A stretch of 64,000 nucleotides of DNA, from assembly GCA_016271365.2 (NCBI GenBank), contig CM057459.1, forward strand, positions 816,847,001 to 816,911,000, in the 5' to 3' direction. The translations under genes and the position numbers were made by a program. The first letter of the stretch is position 1. Each line of letters opens with the position of its first letter. Under the pieces are notes generated by a model, which saw only the letters and a program-made list of their open reading frames with translations, did no database searches and had not been told where the DNA came from. Below are positions 10,589 to 22,192 of this stretch, one piece after another. This DNA comes from Neoceratodus forsteri (lineage: Eukaryota; Chordata; Ceratodontiformes; Ceratodontidae).

Positions 10589-11610
10589 GTTGGTGCATAA
10601 CAAAACACCTGTCTGGAAAGGATTCACAAGCCCCAGTGAATCTGAGACATAAAATGTTGCACCTCTGTGCTGGTTACCCAATCTGTTTAAATAAATCTGA
10701 CATTGTAAAAGATGTAGTAGGTTGGGAACCATCAGTTTGTGGTAGTCTCTCATGTTGAATGTTCCCTGAGTCATCCTTTCAGTTTTCTTCAGTGTGCCCA
10801 CTTTGAGCAGGGTTTCTCTGCACCCCTACACCAGAACAAGTTAAGTCTGAAAAAACTGCATCTGTTGCTGGAATAATGTAAGCACTCTGGGCATCTTCAG
10901 CATTGTTCTGTGCCAAATAAAAATTTTTCCCAGTGAATTGCCCTGAGGGCTTTCCAGACAGAGTTGTAGGTAGGATTTTTGAATTTACTTCAGGCAGTCT
11001 GTCAGACATGCCATGGGAGATTGGGCTAAGCATTTTGTTTTTCTGTAGGATTGTGCCTGAAGTAAATGCATGTACTGGGGAAAGTTGTATGATTTCTGCC
11101 GCTGGTACCGGACCCGGGAAAGACCATCCTGCTTGTTTTTGATTGGGGATCCATCCAGCTGTTTTTAATGCCTCTGCCAGGTCCCAGTTTGTGTACATGC
11201 ATGGTATTGAACACTGTCAAGTGCCACTACTCAGTTTATTTCCCACATCTGTTTGGTTATCTGGTAGAATATCATGCTCATTAGTGATCATGGAGTCTAT
11301 TGAGGAAGGTATTTCTTGTGAGGTTTGAAAGAAAATAGTCGGTGCAGCCATATCTTGAGTGCTCTGAGAGTCCATAGAAACATCAGGTTCAGCTCCTGGG
11401 GTTGTCTGATGGGTGAGTGCTGCAGATGTGACCAATAGTTTCAGTAGCAGGCTTTTATTGTTCAGTATTGCATTTCTTAGCATGGCTTCCTCTTTCAGCC
11501 AAAATTGAACTTGCTTATTGAATCTTGCACAAAAAGACTGTATTTACTTGTTTCCAGATTGTTAAAATTTAAATTGTACCACTTTTTAGAGTGTAAAAGG
11601 CTAATAATAT
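10589..11610 (-). pseudogene. Tx1-type LINE ORF1, N-proximal part
   Basis: Minus-strand open segments (10583-10801, 10779-11198, 11217-11483) are rich in Ser, Thr, Pro and Gln with no known domain. They connect the zinc-knuckle half to the N-terminus now found at 16638-16937. Around 11500-11600 the minus strand reads 'NNLETSKYSLFVQDSIS' and then, in a shifted frame, 'WLKEEAMLRNAILNNKS', consistent with continuing ORF1. The join to 16638 is broken by the plus-strand LINE at about 11600-16637. Family assignment rests on the order ORF1 with CCHC motifs followed by Tx1 ORF2. Confidence 0.6.
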
Positions 11611-12477
11611 GTGTGATTAAGCTCCTTTCTGAAACTTGTGTGTGCGCCAGACTTTAGGCGCCAAGGGAATACACATCCCTTTGTCCTGATAATTTGGCTC
11701 TCCTGCTGGTGCAGATGGTCCTTTGTCCACAGCCAGCACTTAAAATTGTGTTTTTCCCTCTCTCCCCAGCCAAGTTCAAGCTCTACAGGGGTTCCCTGCC
11801 CCACAGGTGCAAGCTCTCGGACATTGGGTGGTTGGCGCTTCCACAGCCACTGCCCGAGACCTCAAGCCTGGACTCTCCAAGCTCAAGATACAGCAAAAGC
11901 CACTAATTTTGCACCCATCAACCCATCCCCCAACCCTCCACTTATTAAATACACTGTTTCCCTGCCCACTTCTAAAAGCATGCCTACAAAGGTCTTTGTC
12001 AACCTCTCCAATTCTTCGGTTGTCCAATTAGAAATGCCCCTAAGATAGGCGGCTGATATCACAGGCACCTCCTGACACTGTGGCTGAGGTTCCTTAGCCC
12101 TATTCTGTATTTACCATTACCTCCTATTGCATTTGAACATGGGGGCCTGGATAGCACCCTTACAAAGGGTTCCTCACTAATATCTCTACTGATCATCCTT
12201 TGTTGAGTCCAGGTGGCATTTTACCCTCAGAAGCCTGTGCATGCAGAGACCGACCCCTTAAAGTTTTGTTCTCCATACACTGACTTACCCACTAGTTATT
12301 TTTGTGCTGTGAAGATAGTATTACTATCTGAGCACAACCTGGGTACCTATCCTGATGGTACCCATAGTAAGCCACCTCCTCAAGTTAGTCCTTCTGTTCC
12401 ATATTGTATAAGCCACCCTCTGCACATCTCGGTCAGGGTATTGCTTCACCTAGCATTAGGGCAGTACACCCTTAGGG

Positions 12478-12660
12478 GTGGTGATAGGCCCACTCAACAT
12501 ATTAAAAATCATAAGCGGTACCAGGGCCAAGCTTCTCAAACTAACGTCTGATGTCTTAACAAAGCTGCTACTTCTATTACTGATATGCTCGGGAAACATC
12601 AGATTAAACCTTGGTCCCATCTCTCCCCCCCTCTTCTATGTTGGACACAGACACTCTTAA
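12478..12660 (+). pseudogene. Element A ORF N-terminus with a decayed 2A-like motif
   Basis: A 60-codon open segment has a Leu-rich run (KLLLLLLI, residues 29-36) followed by 'CSGNIRLNLGP' (residues 37-47, ending at 12618). This matches the 2A translational-recoding pattern, in which a hydrophobic Leu stretch precedes [S/G]-G-[D]-[V/I]-E-x-N-P-G-P. Here D is N, E is R and the first P of NPGP is L (codon CTT, one change from CCT). 2A peptides near the N-terminus of CR1/L2/Rex1-group LINE proteins are established. This copy is unlikely to be active. An upstream open segment at 12213-12551 may be the earlier part of the ORF in another frame. Confidence 0.6.
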
Positions 12661-13504
12661 AGGAATGAGTTTCTGGCATGTCAATGTATGCAGCCTCCTA
12701 AAAAAGTTCACTATAATACAGGCATGGATCAGCCACACGCAACCTGATGTCCTGGTAATATCTGAATTCTGGCTCAGGCCAGCCTCCCCAGATAGTGAGA
12801 TTAGCATCCCTTCCTACCAGCTATTCTGAACTGATAGACCTACTAGGGGAGGTGGAGTGGCAATATATGTCAAGGAAAGGTTTGCAACTTCCTATATGGA
12901 TTCAGCCTCTGTTAAAAATGAGTTTGAATGTCTGTCACTTAAGACTGAATTATCCACTTCCCTGGCCATTAGAGTGATTGGTTGTTATAACCCCTCATCT
13001 GCGGGAACACTACTCCTATCACACCTTGGTAATGTCATTGAAAAAGAGAATCTTGAAACAATTATACTTGGGGACTGTAATTTTAACTGGCCCTCCAAGG
13101 CTGCTTCACCCCTAAACACCTTCTGTGATGCTCATGGGTTAGTACAGCTAATTCAAGAACCTACACATCCTAATAAAAAGAACCCTTGTAATAGCTCATT
13201 ATTGGATGTCATATTAGTTGATAAGCTGCACCTTTTCACGCATGCTGGAACCTTATTTGCCAAACTCAGTGACCATTGTTTTATTGCTGCAGTTAGGTCA
13301 CTACATGAAACAGGCCCTCCAACCAAATTCATCACTAAAAGGACACGGTGCAACCTTGATGTGGCTGCCTATACATATGAACTGGGACATTCACCACGTT
13401 GGCAAGCCTTTTACCTAGTCACCATGGTCAACACAGTGTACGATATCTTTAATGAAATTCTAGTAGGAACCCTAGATGCACATGCCCCGATGGTAAAATT
13501 CTGA
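12611..13504 (+). pseudogene. Element A endonuclease domain
   Basis: An APE-type endonuclease lies in two frames. 12660-12829 gives 'FWHVNVCSLLKKF' (the N-terminal N-x-x-S motif), 'QPDVLVISEFWL' (the ET/EFWL motif with catalytic Glu) and 'SIPSYQLF'. After a frameshift 12857-13504 gives 'AIYVKE', 'VIGCYNPSSAG', 'TIILGDCNFNW' (GDxN), 'LVQLIQEPTH', 'SLLDVILVD' and 'AKLSDHCFIAAV' (SDH). The main catalytic positions remain, although the ORF is broken. The linker to the reverse transcriptase (13500-13915) carries further stops. Confidence 0.85.
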
Positions 13505-13717
13505 GTAAAAAACAAAACTTGTCCCTGGCTCACACCTGAACTGAAAACCACCCTGCTAGGCAGGAACAAGCTGTGGAAAAAGGCACGGCAGACGAAGCTG
13601 GACTCAGACTGGTGTCAATTTAGGAAGGCATGTAATGCATGTACAAAAATGATCAGAGATGCCAAGGCATAATTCTACTTAGGGAGTTGGACTCTGCTGC
13701 AAAGTGCTCCTCTAAAT

Positions 13718-15020
13718 TTGGGGACAATTAAGGATATGTCCAATCATACTCCAGGTAACTCCTTGCCACCAAAAATCACATCAGAGGGGAAAACTATATG
13801 TGATAAACAGGGGATTTTAGAAGCTTTCAACAATCATTTTGCCACAGCTGGTCTAGCCTTTGACAATTCCCCTGGTCCTCTCCCAGCTAAGTGTCCCTTG
13901 TGCAGATACTACTGACCAGGTACCCTGCTTCTCTTTCCAACCTGTATTATTGAAGCAGGTCGAAGACCTGATACTTTGGTTGGATGTAAAGAAGGGTGCT
14001 GGAGCTGATTCTTTGGAGCCCTACTTTATAAAAATTGCTTATCATGTCCTTGCTGTTCCTGTCACCTATCTATTCAATTTATCACTGCCCCAAGAATCGC
14101 TTCCTGTTTGGAAAACTGTCCATATTATCCCATTGTTCAAATCTGGGCATACCTGTGACCTCAACAACTATAGACCGATTTTCTTCCTGCCAATCTTGTC
14201 AAAGTTCCTGGAAAAGGCTGTCATTAATCAACTTAGAGCCTATCTGGAAGTTAACAACTTACTAAACCCTATGCAATTAGGCTTTAGGTCTAAACATAGC
14301 ACTATCTTGGCCCTTGCCAATGTAACAAATGATTGGTACAGTGATCTAGACAGCAGAAACTTTGTCTGTGCAGTATTTCTAGGCCTTAGTAAGGCTTTCG
14401 ATACTGTGGACCAAAGCCCACTAATCTCCACTCTGAAGAGCACAGGTCTTGACTCAGCATCCTTGCACTGGTTCATGGAGCACTTGGTAGGATGTCAGCA
14501 ACAAATCAAAGCTGAGGGGGAGCTCTCTCCACTCAAACCTCTTCTGAGGGGAGCACCACAAGGCTCCATACTTGGTCCTCTGTTCTTTGCAATCTATGTA
14601 AATAATATTGATGCGGGCATCAACAAGGCAAAAATACACCTGTTTGCTGATGACACAGTGGTTTACAGAAGTTGTCTGACTGCTGAAGTAGCCTGTGCAG
14701 ACCTACAGGAAGAATTTGACCTGCTTTAGCGTTAGCTCCTCCACAAAAAGCTTTGTGTAAATGCAAAAAAGACAAAGGCAATGCTGTACTCACCCTATAG
14801 CCATGTGACAAACCCTGCCAGCTCTGGGTCACTGCCTCTGATCACCACAATTCTGGGAGATAAATTGGAATTTATCCCAAAGTTTAAATACTTAGGAGTG
14901 TGGCTAGACCAGAACCCCTCATTTTCTGAGCATGTTGAAGACCTGGCAAAGAAGCTAAGGCAGAGGTTGGGTCTCTTCTATAGAATTAGCCAGTTCCTTA
15001 CTTGTGATGCCAAACTGTGA
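13718..15020 (+). pseudogene. Element A reverse transcriptase domain
   Basis: The longest piece is 13860-14729. In order it shows 'KGAGADSLEPYFIK' (fingers), 'PLFKSGHTCDLNNYRPI', 'LNPMQLGFRSKHST' and 'VFLGLSKAFDTVD', domain A with Gly in the second position of the usual LDLSKAFDTVD. 'RGAPQGSILGPLFFAIYVNNI' type sequence is domain B, and 'LFADDTVVY' is domain C with intact FADD. After a stop at 14729, 14781-15020 continues with 'FKYLGVWLDQNPSFSEHV'. Catalytic aspartates are retained although frames are broken, so decay is moderate. Confidence 0.9.
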
Positions 15021-15039
15021 CTAGTCCATTTTACTTTTC

Positions 15040-16637
15040 TCTCCCTCGTTGACTATAGAGATTTTCTATTTGGTCACTGTCCTGAAGCCTTGCTTATCAA
15101 GTTGGACATACTTTATCATAGGGCGATCAGGTACATTACCGGTCTTCCCCTCTCTTCTCATAACTGCCTATTGTACAAAGCTGTAGGATGGTCCTCGCTT
15201 ACATTCAGGTGTGAAAGAAATGCAGTCCTTTGGACCTACAGAGCTATCTTAAAAAAAGCTCCCACGTTATATTTCGGAATGTCTTCCCCTAAGTGAACTG
15301 GGACCGTAGGCTTAAGGAGTGCCTCCTATATTTCTCTATACATCCCAAAAGCTACCACCTGCTATGGCAGAATGGCCTTTAGCTTCACATTGACATCCTT
15401 GTGGAACAAAATGCAAAAACTACTGACAGTAAGCTACCTCCGAAGTATTAATGCTTTCAAGTCATTATGTGCTCAAGGTGTGTGTGAACTGTGCAACTGT
15501 TTCCCTGGCTCCTAATCACTAACCACTGTTAGCTTGCTCCCCCAAGACTTGCCTTAGCCATGATTAGCCTTACCCCAGGTTAATTTGTGCATGTTTTAAT
15601 AATCCGTATAAAATTATCACCTCCGGTCCCTGTACCCCTCTTGCTTAACATAGGTAAGTCTTACAGATGCATCTGCACCTAAAGCGAAAAATCTCTACCT
15701 CCCAGGTGGTTGCACCTTCACAAGTTATCATCTGAAGCCATTCATTTGGACCGTTATCCAGCAAAGCACTGCTAAAGCCACCAACCAATCGGATTGCGAG
15801 CACCTTCAGGCCCTTGCTTCTGATTGGCTACTGCAGTTCTCTTCGGTGATCCTTCCAATGCTGGTAAAAATTGAATGGCCAGCCCATACTCTGCTAAAAT
15901 AGCTGTAACCGCTTCCTTCCCTGACCAATGTAATCCTTCCCTACTGCTTAAAGTGTAATTATCGGGAGTATGATTGATTATGCTCCTCTTTGAATCTGTG
16001 GCCAAAACTGGCTCTAGGTGCCCTAGCGTATTCACACTGTCCCTGCTTTGTGACCTTCCCATGTGTTGTGGACATGGGTAGCCAGCACTAGCACCTAGTT
16101 TTGGAAATATATGTGGTAGGTGCTGTCCTATCCATGCCTCAGTACCTCGCTCACACCTTCTACCAGTAAGCTGTGGCACAGCCGCTCCCAGTCCCAATGT
16201 AAGAGCTCCCTGGGGCTGCTGTGATAGTGCCTGGCAAGCTGTCTGCTCCCTTCGGACCTAACTATACCTGTTTCACTCCTTTGTGAACTGTGTCAAGAGA
16301 AAAGCTGTTATCACTTACTTTGTCTGACTGTTACAATAGCGATACCTAGGTCTCGCTTGTGTTTTTCTCAAGAAAATTACTGTACCAATATCCATCTCTG
16401 TATCTCTGTAGACTTGTATGTTCCCACTGTGCTTACTGTCACTTGTCTTATTGATGACCCAGAACTAACTGTTATGCTATGTACATCTGTGTATTCTGAT
16501 TTGCACTTCTACTATGTTTTATTCCCACTGTAAATATAGCTGTTTGTAATATAATCTGGACTTAACCAGGTCCATCTTGTAAATCAGCTTGCTCAACGAT
16601 GTTCACCTGGATAAATAAAGATTTGATTGATTGATTG
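15040..16637 (+). pseudogene. Element A C-terminus, 3' UTR and tail
   Basis: 15090-15296 reads 'LYHRAIRYITGLPLSSHNCLLYKAVGW' type sequence, the conserved C-terminal region of CR1/L2/Rex1 polymerases. Coding resemblance fades by about 15330. The rest to 16560 is presumed 3' UTR. An open frame on the opposite strand (15772-16197) matches nothing and is probably chance. The element ends 'cctggataaataaagatt' followed by TGATT repeats. Confidence 0.75.
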
Positions 16638-16937
16638 TTCTGGTGTCAGCAGGTTAATTTTAGAGATATTTTCTTTCTCCAACCTTATAGCTGTTGTTTC
16701 CTCATTCTGAGGTCCATGTCCAGAATTTTGTGCTGCAGAGGCATCCATGTCCATGTCTTGGTCAATATCCATAAGAAACTCCACAATATTTTCCATTTCT
16801 GTGTTACTGGGCTCCATTTCTACTTGAATATCTGGATTTTTAGGGATAGGTATACTGAGAGAATGTTCCCCTACCTTCTTCTCTCTACAGCCTTTGCCTC
16901 CACACTCCATGTCTGCCATCTTGGAAATGGCTGACAA
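16638..16937 (-). pseudogene. Tx1-type LINE ORF1 N-terminus, displaced
   Basis: On the minus strand an open frame starts at an ATG at 16937 ('SAISKMADMECGGKG') and runs about 100 codons to 'NLLTPEQ', where the tail of element A begins. It is acidic and Met/Asp-rich ('MDIDQDMDMDA') with no known domain. I place it as the start of the Tx1 ORF1 continued at 11610 because both ends abut the same insertion and share strand. Only about 18 bases separate the ATG from a SINE fragment, so the true 5' end may be lost. Confidence 0.5.
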
Positions 16938-16954
16938 GGGTTCCTTCTACTAGT

Positions 16955-17142
16955 GAGTAGGGGAATTTCCTCAGTGCCCTGGCAAAATCCGCCCCCCATT
17001 CACTAAAAATACCATGAATAATGTAATCTGATTCAAGATCAGTTGCCATTCATCTGTATCCCCCTCCACTGGGTCATGCTTGAAAATAGGCAAGAATGTT
17101 TCTAGTGCACTTACCCAGTCAACAAAAAACTAAAAAAAAACT
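16955..17142 (+). mobile_element. tRNA-derived SINE (family copy 3), 5'-truncated
   Basis: Only the 3' half is present: 'gagtaggggaatttcct', 'cactaaaaatacca', 'ttgccattcatctgtatcccc', 'gaaaataggcaagaatg', 'gtgcacttac' and an A-rich tail. Every block matches the minus-strand copy at 1512-1720 in order. 5' truncation shows LINE-driven insertion. Confidence 0.75.
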
Positions 17143-17469
17143 AGCATGTGGCAGGCAGTGCTCCCTGACCTTATGGAACAGAAGGTGTTCAAAAACAGCT
17201 GAAAATACTGATGAAAACGTGGTCAGAGCCATATTAAGAGAAGCGCTTATTTTATTATTTCAAATGTGAAAAAGGCACTAAAGTAGACTCAAAATGGAGA
17301 AAAAAGGGTATCATATAATTCAGGTGATAAGGGGCATTGTAAAATTGTATAAAAAAGTATAGGTCAGAATTTTCACCGGATTAATGTATTGCTGCTTTAA
17401 ACAGCCCTTACTAAAGTAGCCAGTATGGGTAACTGACCACAAGAGCAGTGTATTTAATTGTCCACGCTA

Positions 17470-17775
17470 AACTAGAAGTGTGACTTGTGAAGAAAAAAAA
17501 TCATTTAGCCTGACTTTGCCCCACGATAGATCCATTTTCCAGTCCCACTGTTTCTATATCTGTTACTTGTGAAGAAAAAAAGGCATTTAGCCTGAGTTTG
17601 CCATCATGGTGGCTGCACTGTATATCCATTGTGCACTTCCAAATGTCACTTGTGAAGACAACAGACAAATTATTTTTCCTTACTGGGCCCTATGGAGGCC
17701 ACACAGTAAATCTCTTCTCAGTCTTGCAGTCTTACTACCACCGCTGTCATCTTTGAAGACAAGACTGAAATTATA
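17470..17775 (+). repeat. Tandem repeat, unit about 83-100 bp, about four copies
   Basis: Units begin at about 17479, 17563, 17645 and 17747 with 'tcacttgtgaagaaaa' or 'tcatctttgaagacaa', followed by 'catttagcctga.tttgcc'. The first two are most alike and the later ones increasingly diverged. They lie between a SINE fragment and the larger array at 18.1-19.2 kb. I saw no coding content. A GGA run at 17926-17953 follows in otherwise unassigned sequence up to 18130. Confidence 0.65.
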
Positions 17776-18129
17776 GTTGTGCTACTCAGATGACCACTCA
17801 TGGCATGCACTCAAGGTGTGCCTGTCAAAGGAAAACTGTAAAGAAAGAATAAAAACTTCCTGGAATGATGTTCACCATCAAATTACTGATGACCGGACTG
17901 TGCAAAGGCAAAATGGTGCCCCAGAGGGAGGAGGAGGAGGAGGAGGAGGAGGTGGCTTGCTGGCTGCTGAGGATTATGCAACAGGACAGGAGACTAGTGA
18001 ACACAAGAGTGAAATTATTTAGAGTCCTGCCCACCCTCTGTATTTTCTAGCTCTAAAAGGAAAATTAAAATATTAAAGTAAAACACCAAAAAATTATATG
18101 ATGCTTACTGTCACATTAGTGATGGTTGT

Positions 18130-19170
18130 GATGCGTAATAGCACAACTGTGCCCCATTAGGACATGAGGAGGGGTAGGCATCTTGTTGACTGGAGGATGT
18201 AGCAGGACAACATAATCAGGTTCACACAGTGGTAAATGTGTCTGGCATTTGTGCTGGGTTAAAAGTCCTGTTTTTTTCTGGAGTCATGACATGTAGGAGA
18301 AGAAGCAGACTCATGTCCTTCCCGGGTGAGGAGGACTGGAGGATGCCATAACACAGATCATTGTCAATTGTGGAGTGCATGGCAGCAGGTTCACATTAGT
18401 CTTGTGTCTGGCATTTTTGCTCAGTTAAGAGTCCTGTTGTTTTTTGGAAGAATGATGTGTAGGAGGAGGAGTTGGAACAAGCCTTTCCCGGGTGAACAGG
18501 AATGGAGGAGATCATAGTGCAGATCATCATCAGTGGTGGAACGCAAGGCAGCAGGTTCACATTTGTCTGGTGTCTGCCATTTCTGGTTCAGTTAGGAGTC
18601 CTGTTTTATTTCTGGTGGCAATACATGTAGGAGGACGGGGCAGGGCATGTTGTTCTCAGTAAGAGAACTGCATGAGGCCATACTGCAGATCATCAACCAT
18701 GGTGGAATACATGGCAGCAGGTTCACATTGCTCTGGTGTCTGGCCTTTCGGCTTGGTTAAGAGTCCTGTTCTTTTCTGGAGGCATGACTTGCAGGAGGAG
18801 GTGGTGCATGTTGTTCCCAAGTGACTATAGGGGGCCATAGTGCAGATCCTCATTAGTGGTGGAACACACAGCAGCTGGTTCACATTACTCTGATGCCTGG
18901 CATTTCAATTTGGTTAAGAATCCTGTTTTTTTCTGAATGCATGAGATGTAGGAGGAGGAGGTGAGGGGCATGTTGTTCCTGGGTGTGGAGGACTGGAGGA
19001 GACCATAACACAAATCGTCATCAGTGGTGAACCACATGGCAGCAGGTTCACAATAGACTGATGTCTGGCATTTTGGCTGGATTATGATTCATGTTTTTTT
19101 CCAAGAGCATGCATGAGACGGAGGATGAGGAGGCCCATTTTGTTCCCAGGTAAGGAGGACTGAATGAGGA
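18130..19170 (+). repeat. Satellite-like tandem array, unit about 166 bp, six units
   Basis: Units start with GGTTCACA at 18219, 18388, 18554, 18720, 18877 and 19045, giving lengths of 169, 166, 166, 157 and 168 bp plus a partial last unit. Shared words are 'gtgtctggcattt', 'gttaagagtcctgtt', 'catgtaggaggagg', 'gaggactggagga' and 'catagtgcagatcatc'. A partial earlier unit is visible from about 18130. The array lies directly beside the decayed hAT transposase and may be internal to that element. Confidence 0.9.
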
Positions 19171-19429
19171 GTGGAGGCCAGGGTACATAGTTATCTTCTC
19201 CTCCTTTTTCCTGTGTCATCCAAATTAATCAGTGCACTGCTTCTCATCCCCCACAATGAATACCACCCCCCTGCATCCTCAATATCTGAATTTCCCCCAC
19301 AAAGAAATTCAGCATCAATTAAGTCACCATCTACCTCTGTGGTAGTGATGGGTGATTGTTCTTTCCCCGCTTCAACCTGATATGTAAGTGTTGCCCAGAG
19401 AGGTGCACTTCTATTTGGAGGTATAGCTG

Positions 19430-22192
19430 CACTATTCATTTTAATGAATGTCAACATAGCGATATTTTGGGTGGATAGGTGTCCATGTCAGTCTGTGATA
19501 AAAACATTTTCAAAACTAGCACTAGATGATGGGTAGCTTAAATATTTAAAAGCCTCATCTACCAGTTCTGGCATCTCTTTAATTATGTTGTTCCAAAGCA
19601 TAAGGGGGTTCATCATCAGCTAAAAGGTGTTTGGGGTCTGCCATATACGCTTTGACAGATCTGGCTGCTGCCTTTAGTCTGGCGTCCCCCAATTGGTTCT
19701 CCACCTTCTTCTCCTCCTCCTCACAATCTGCAACAGCAACCTGTGCATGAACTTCCCATAGAGGCTTTGATTTTGATTTTGGAGGTGGTTTTCTGGTTGT
19801 CTTACTGCTGATAAATGTAAAGTTGCATCTCATCTCTCGCTTACCTTGCTAACTGTTGCTGATGATGACACAGTGCGTCTTATCTCAAAATTGTGTTTTT
19901 TTTAGCATTTGTAAATCATGTACATGACTAATCAGCAGTCTTTTCCCATGCTCAGCTGTCTTACTACCACCACCATCAAATATGACTTGATGCCCCCATT
20001 TGTGCTGCAGATCCAGCATTGTTGCAGTCATGAAATCCACAGATGTGAGGATTGCATTCAGGTGTCTGTTATGATCCAGTACATTTAAGCATGTGTTCAG
20101 ACAATACACAGCTTACAGAGTCACCTGTTGCCTCAAACTGCTGTTGCACATTACAGGTGGCCTGCCTTATCAACCAATACAGTAGGATGCACTGGCTAAT
20201 AGAGGTAGTGTCCTCACTCACTGCTTGCGTGGCATGATCAAAAGGCCTCAAGACCAAAATCAACCCATCCATTAACCTCCACTGTACTGTTGTCAGTGAC
20301 ATTGAAACTCCACAGCTATCACAGCTTGCATGAAGGAGCATATAGTCTGACAAGGCCTTGTTCTGTTCATACATACACTACAGCATATATAGGGTGAAAT
20401 TGCACCTCATGATAACCTCCTGCTTTAATCAGTGCTGAGGCAGGCCATTTTTTAATTGCAGTGCACATCATCAGTCTCTTGTCTCTCTGAACCATGCAAA
20501 ATGGCCACATATTCGACAACACACTTCTTTAATGTTACATTGTAATATGAACTCTTGCACAAGCAGATTAGACAGTGTACAAAACAGGGAAGAACCCCCC
20601 CCAAAAAAAAACATTGACAGCCTTGATAACATTTGCACCATTGTCACTGGCTATGAAGCCTGCCTTTAAGGACAGTGAATTCAACCAAGTGACAGTCTCC
20701 TACAATATTGAAACTAAATTGTTTTCCCCAGTGTGTGACTCAAGCATGCTCTTCATAGCCAGTGTTACATGACTGTGAATTCAAGGCATGTAGCTTCCAT
20801 TACAAATAGTTTGCTTAAATTTGCTGCCAAAATAATTACCTCCCCCCCTCAATTCTTCCCAACTTTCTGTTTCACATAAAAGAACTAGCAGCTGTTGGCC
20901 CAGTGAACCACATATTGGTGGTAAGATGGATGTACGAACTGGAGGAGTGCTGCAGGGCATATGAAACTTCTTTTCCAACAATACTGATTGCATACTTTGA
21001 GAAGTAAGTCCTGGATGGTGCTTTCCACTTGGGGCATGACTTGGACATAATGCAAAGGAAACCAGCATTCTCCACAAAAGAAAATTGGACAAGATCAATA
21101 AGGATCACCTCTACCACAGCAGCATTCGGTTCCCTGGCAACTGAAAGATTGGGGGGAATTTATGTTGCTTTGATAGACTGCTAACAGTAGTTGGCTGGAT
21201 TTTTGAGAACAGTTTTGTTTGGGCACCATGTTGCTCTGAGGTTTTCATAGATGGAGATGGTGTCAAGAAACATGTGACTTGACTGAAGGAGTTTTGCCCC
21301 AGTGACACTGCTGCTGCTACTGCTCATCAGTGATTTCACAATGTAAGGGATACTACTGACTTCCTCCTCCTCAACCAACTTTTCCTTCATAAATCCATCA
21401 CCTCATCTTTACTTCCCAAACCACCTGCAGCCACCTGTCCACTGATATGCTTGCCACCTAGCCATATGTTTGAATTTAAGATGGGTATGTTATTCACATG
21501 TTCCAAAATGAGACCATTTCTTGCCATGGCTTACTCAGGCTTGAAAAAGCTGGCATATTGCCACAGTCTCATGTTTTGGATCATTAAAAAAAAACATCCC
21601 ACACAAGGGATTTTAAAGGATGCACCCATTTTTGTAGAGCAACAGTTGTGGTTGTGATGGTGGCCACAACACCCACACTTCCTTCTGTTCTGGGATATAT
21701 GTCATCATATATTTGCTTTTGTGACACAGGTTGCCTACCCCTTAATTTGAAAAAAATGTACATTTTGCTATCACCCTTTTTTTTCTTTTCAGCCTCCCAC
21801 AAAGGATCAATGGCAGTCTCATTCTCACCATCAGCCTCCATTTCCTCCTGTTCCTCCTTTTGCAGGTCCTCCTCTTTCTCATTTTCCTGTAATGGCAGTG
21901 TCACATGTAGCTCTGCCACTGCATCATCCACAGATTCAGGTCCACTACCACTAACCACCGGTGGGAACTCTTTAGGATGGTTTTCAAGACCACTGTGTTT
22001 ACTCACTGGTGTTGAGAACATTTTGGATAACAGATCTTGGCTCTGGCTGCCACTTTCCTCAACTAAGAGAGCAGCCAAATCAAGTGCTGTAAGCATTTTG
22101 TAAACAGGGCCACAACCATCACACACTGCAGATACTCTGGTTATGTGTACAAGTACTACTGGCTTGAAAAATAATAATACTGCCAACAGCAA
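19430..22192 (-). pseudogene. hAT-superfamily transposase, decayed
   Basis: Minus-strand frames in order: an N-terminal acidic/Ser-rich region and a decayed BED-finger-like segment ('KSLVWDVFF', about 21600), then near 21110-20880 'FSFVENAGFLCIMSK', 'SRTYFSKYAI' and 'YIHLTTNMWF'. These match the hAT catalytic-domain consensus ('ENAGF', 'PSRTYFSK', 'VHLTSDxW'). 20069-20374 gives 'VQWRLMDGLILVLRPFDHAT', the insertion-domain pattern. 19430-19620 gives 'ALEQHN', 'PELVDEAFKYLSYP' and 'SSSASFENVF', then 'NIAMLTFIKMN', the C-terminal dimerisation motif. Many stops and frameshifts mean no active enzyme. Confidence 0.85.

Larger units (their letters stand above)
11600..16637 (+). mobile_element. Near full-length CR1/L2/Rex1-group LINE (element A)
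   Basis: About 5 kb on the plus strand: a 5' region (11600-12450), a decayed 2A-like peptide (12589-12618), endonuclease (12660-13504), reverse transcriptase (13920-15020), C-terminus (15050-15330), a long 3' UTR, then 'aataaagatt' followed by TGATT repeats ending at about 16637. Sequence on both sides is the same minus-strand Tx1 ORF1, so A inserted into that older element. No target-site duplication is obvious by eye. The A/T-simple tail fits an L2/Rex1-like member better than a classic CR1. Confidence 0.85.

Noticed and set aside
15772..16197. 141-codon open frame on the minus strand
   Set aside because: It lies in the 3' UTR of element A on the opposite strand and shows no known motif. 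A chance frame is more likely.
17120..17165. Candidate opposite terminus of the 19-23 kb hAT ('gcatgtggcaggcagtgctc')
   Set aside because: Only about half of the positions agree with CAGAGATGTGCAAAG, and the flank does not match CATGTTAG convincingly.
17777..18050. Poly-Gly or poly-Glu protein around 17926-17953
   Set aside because: It is a GGA microsatellite read in different frames.
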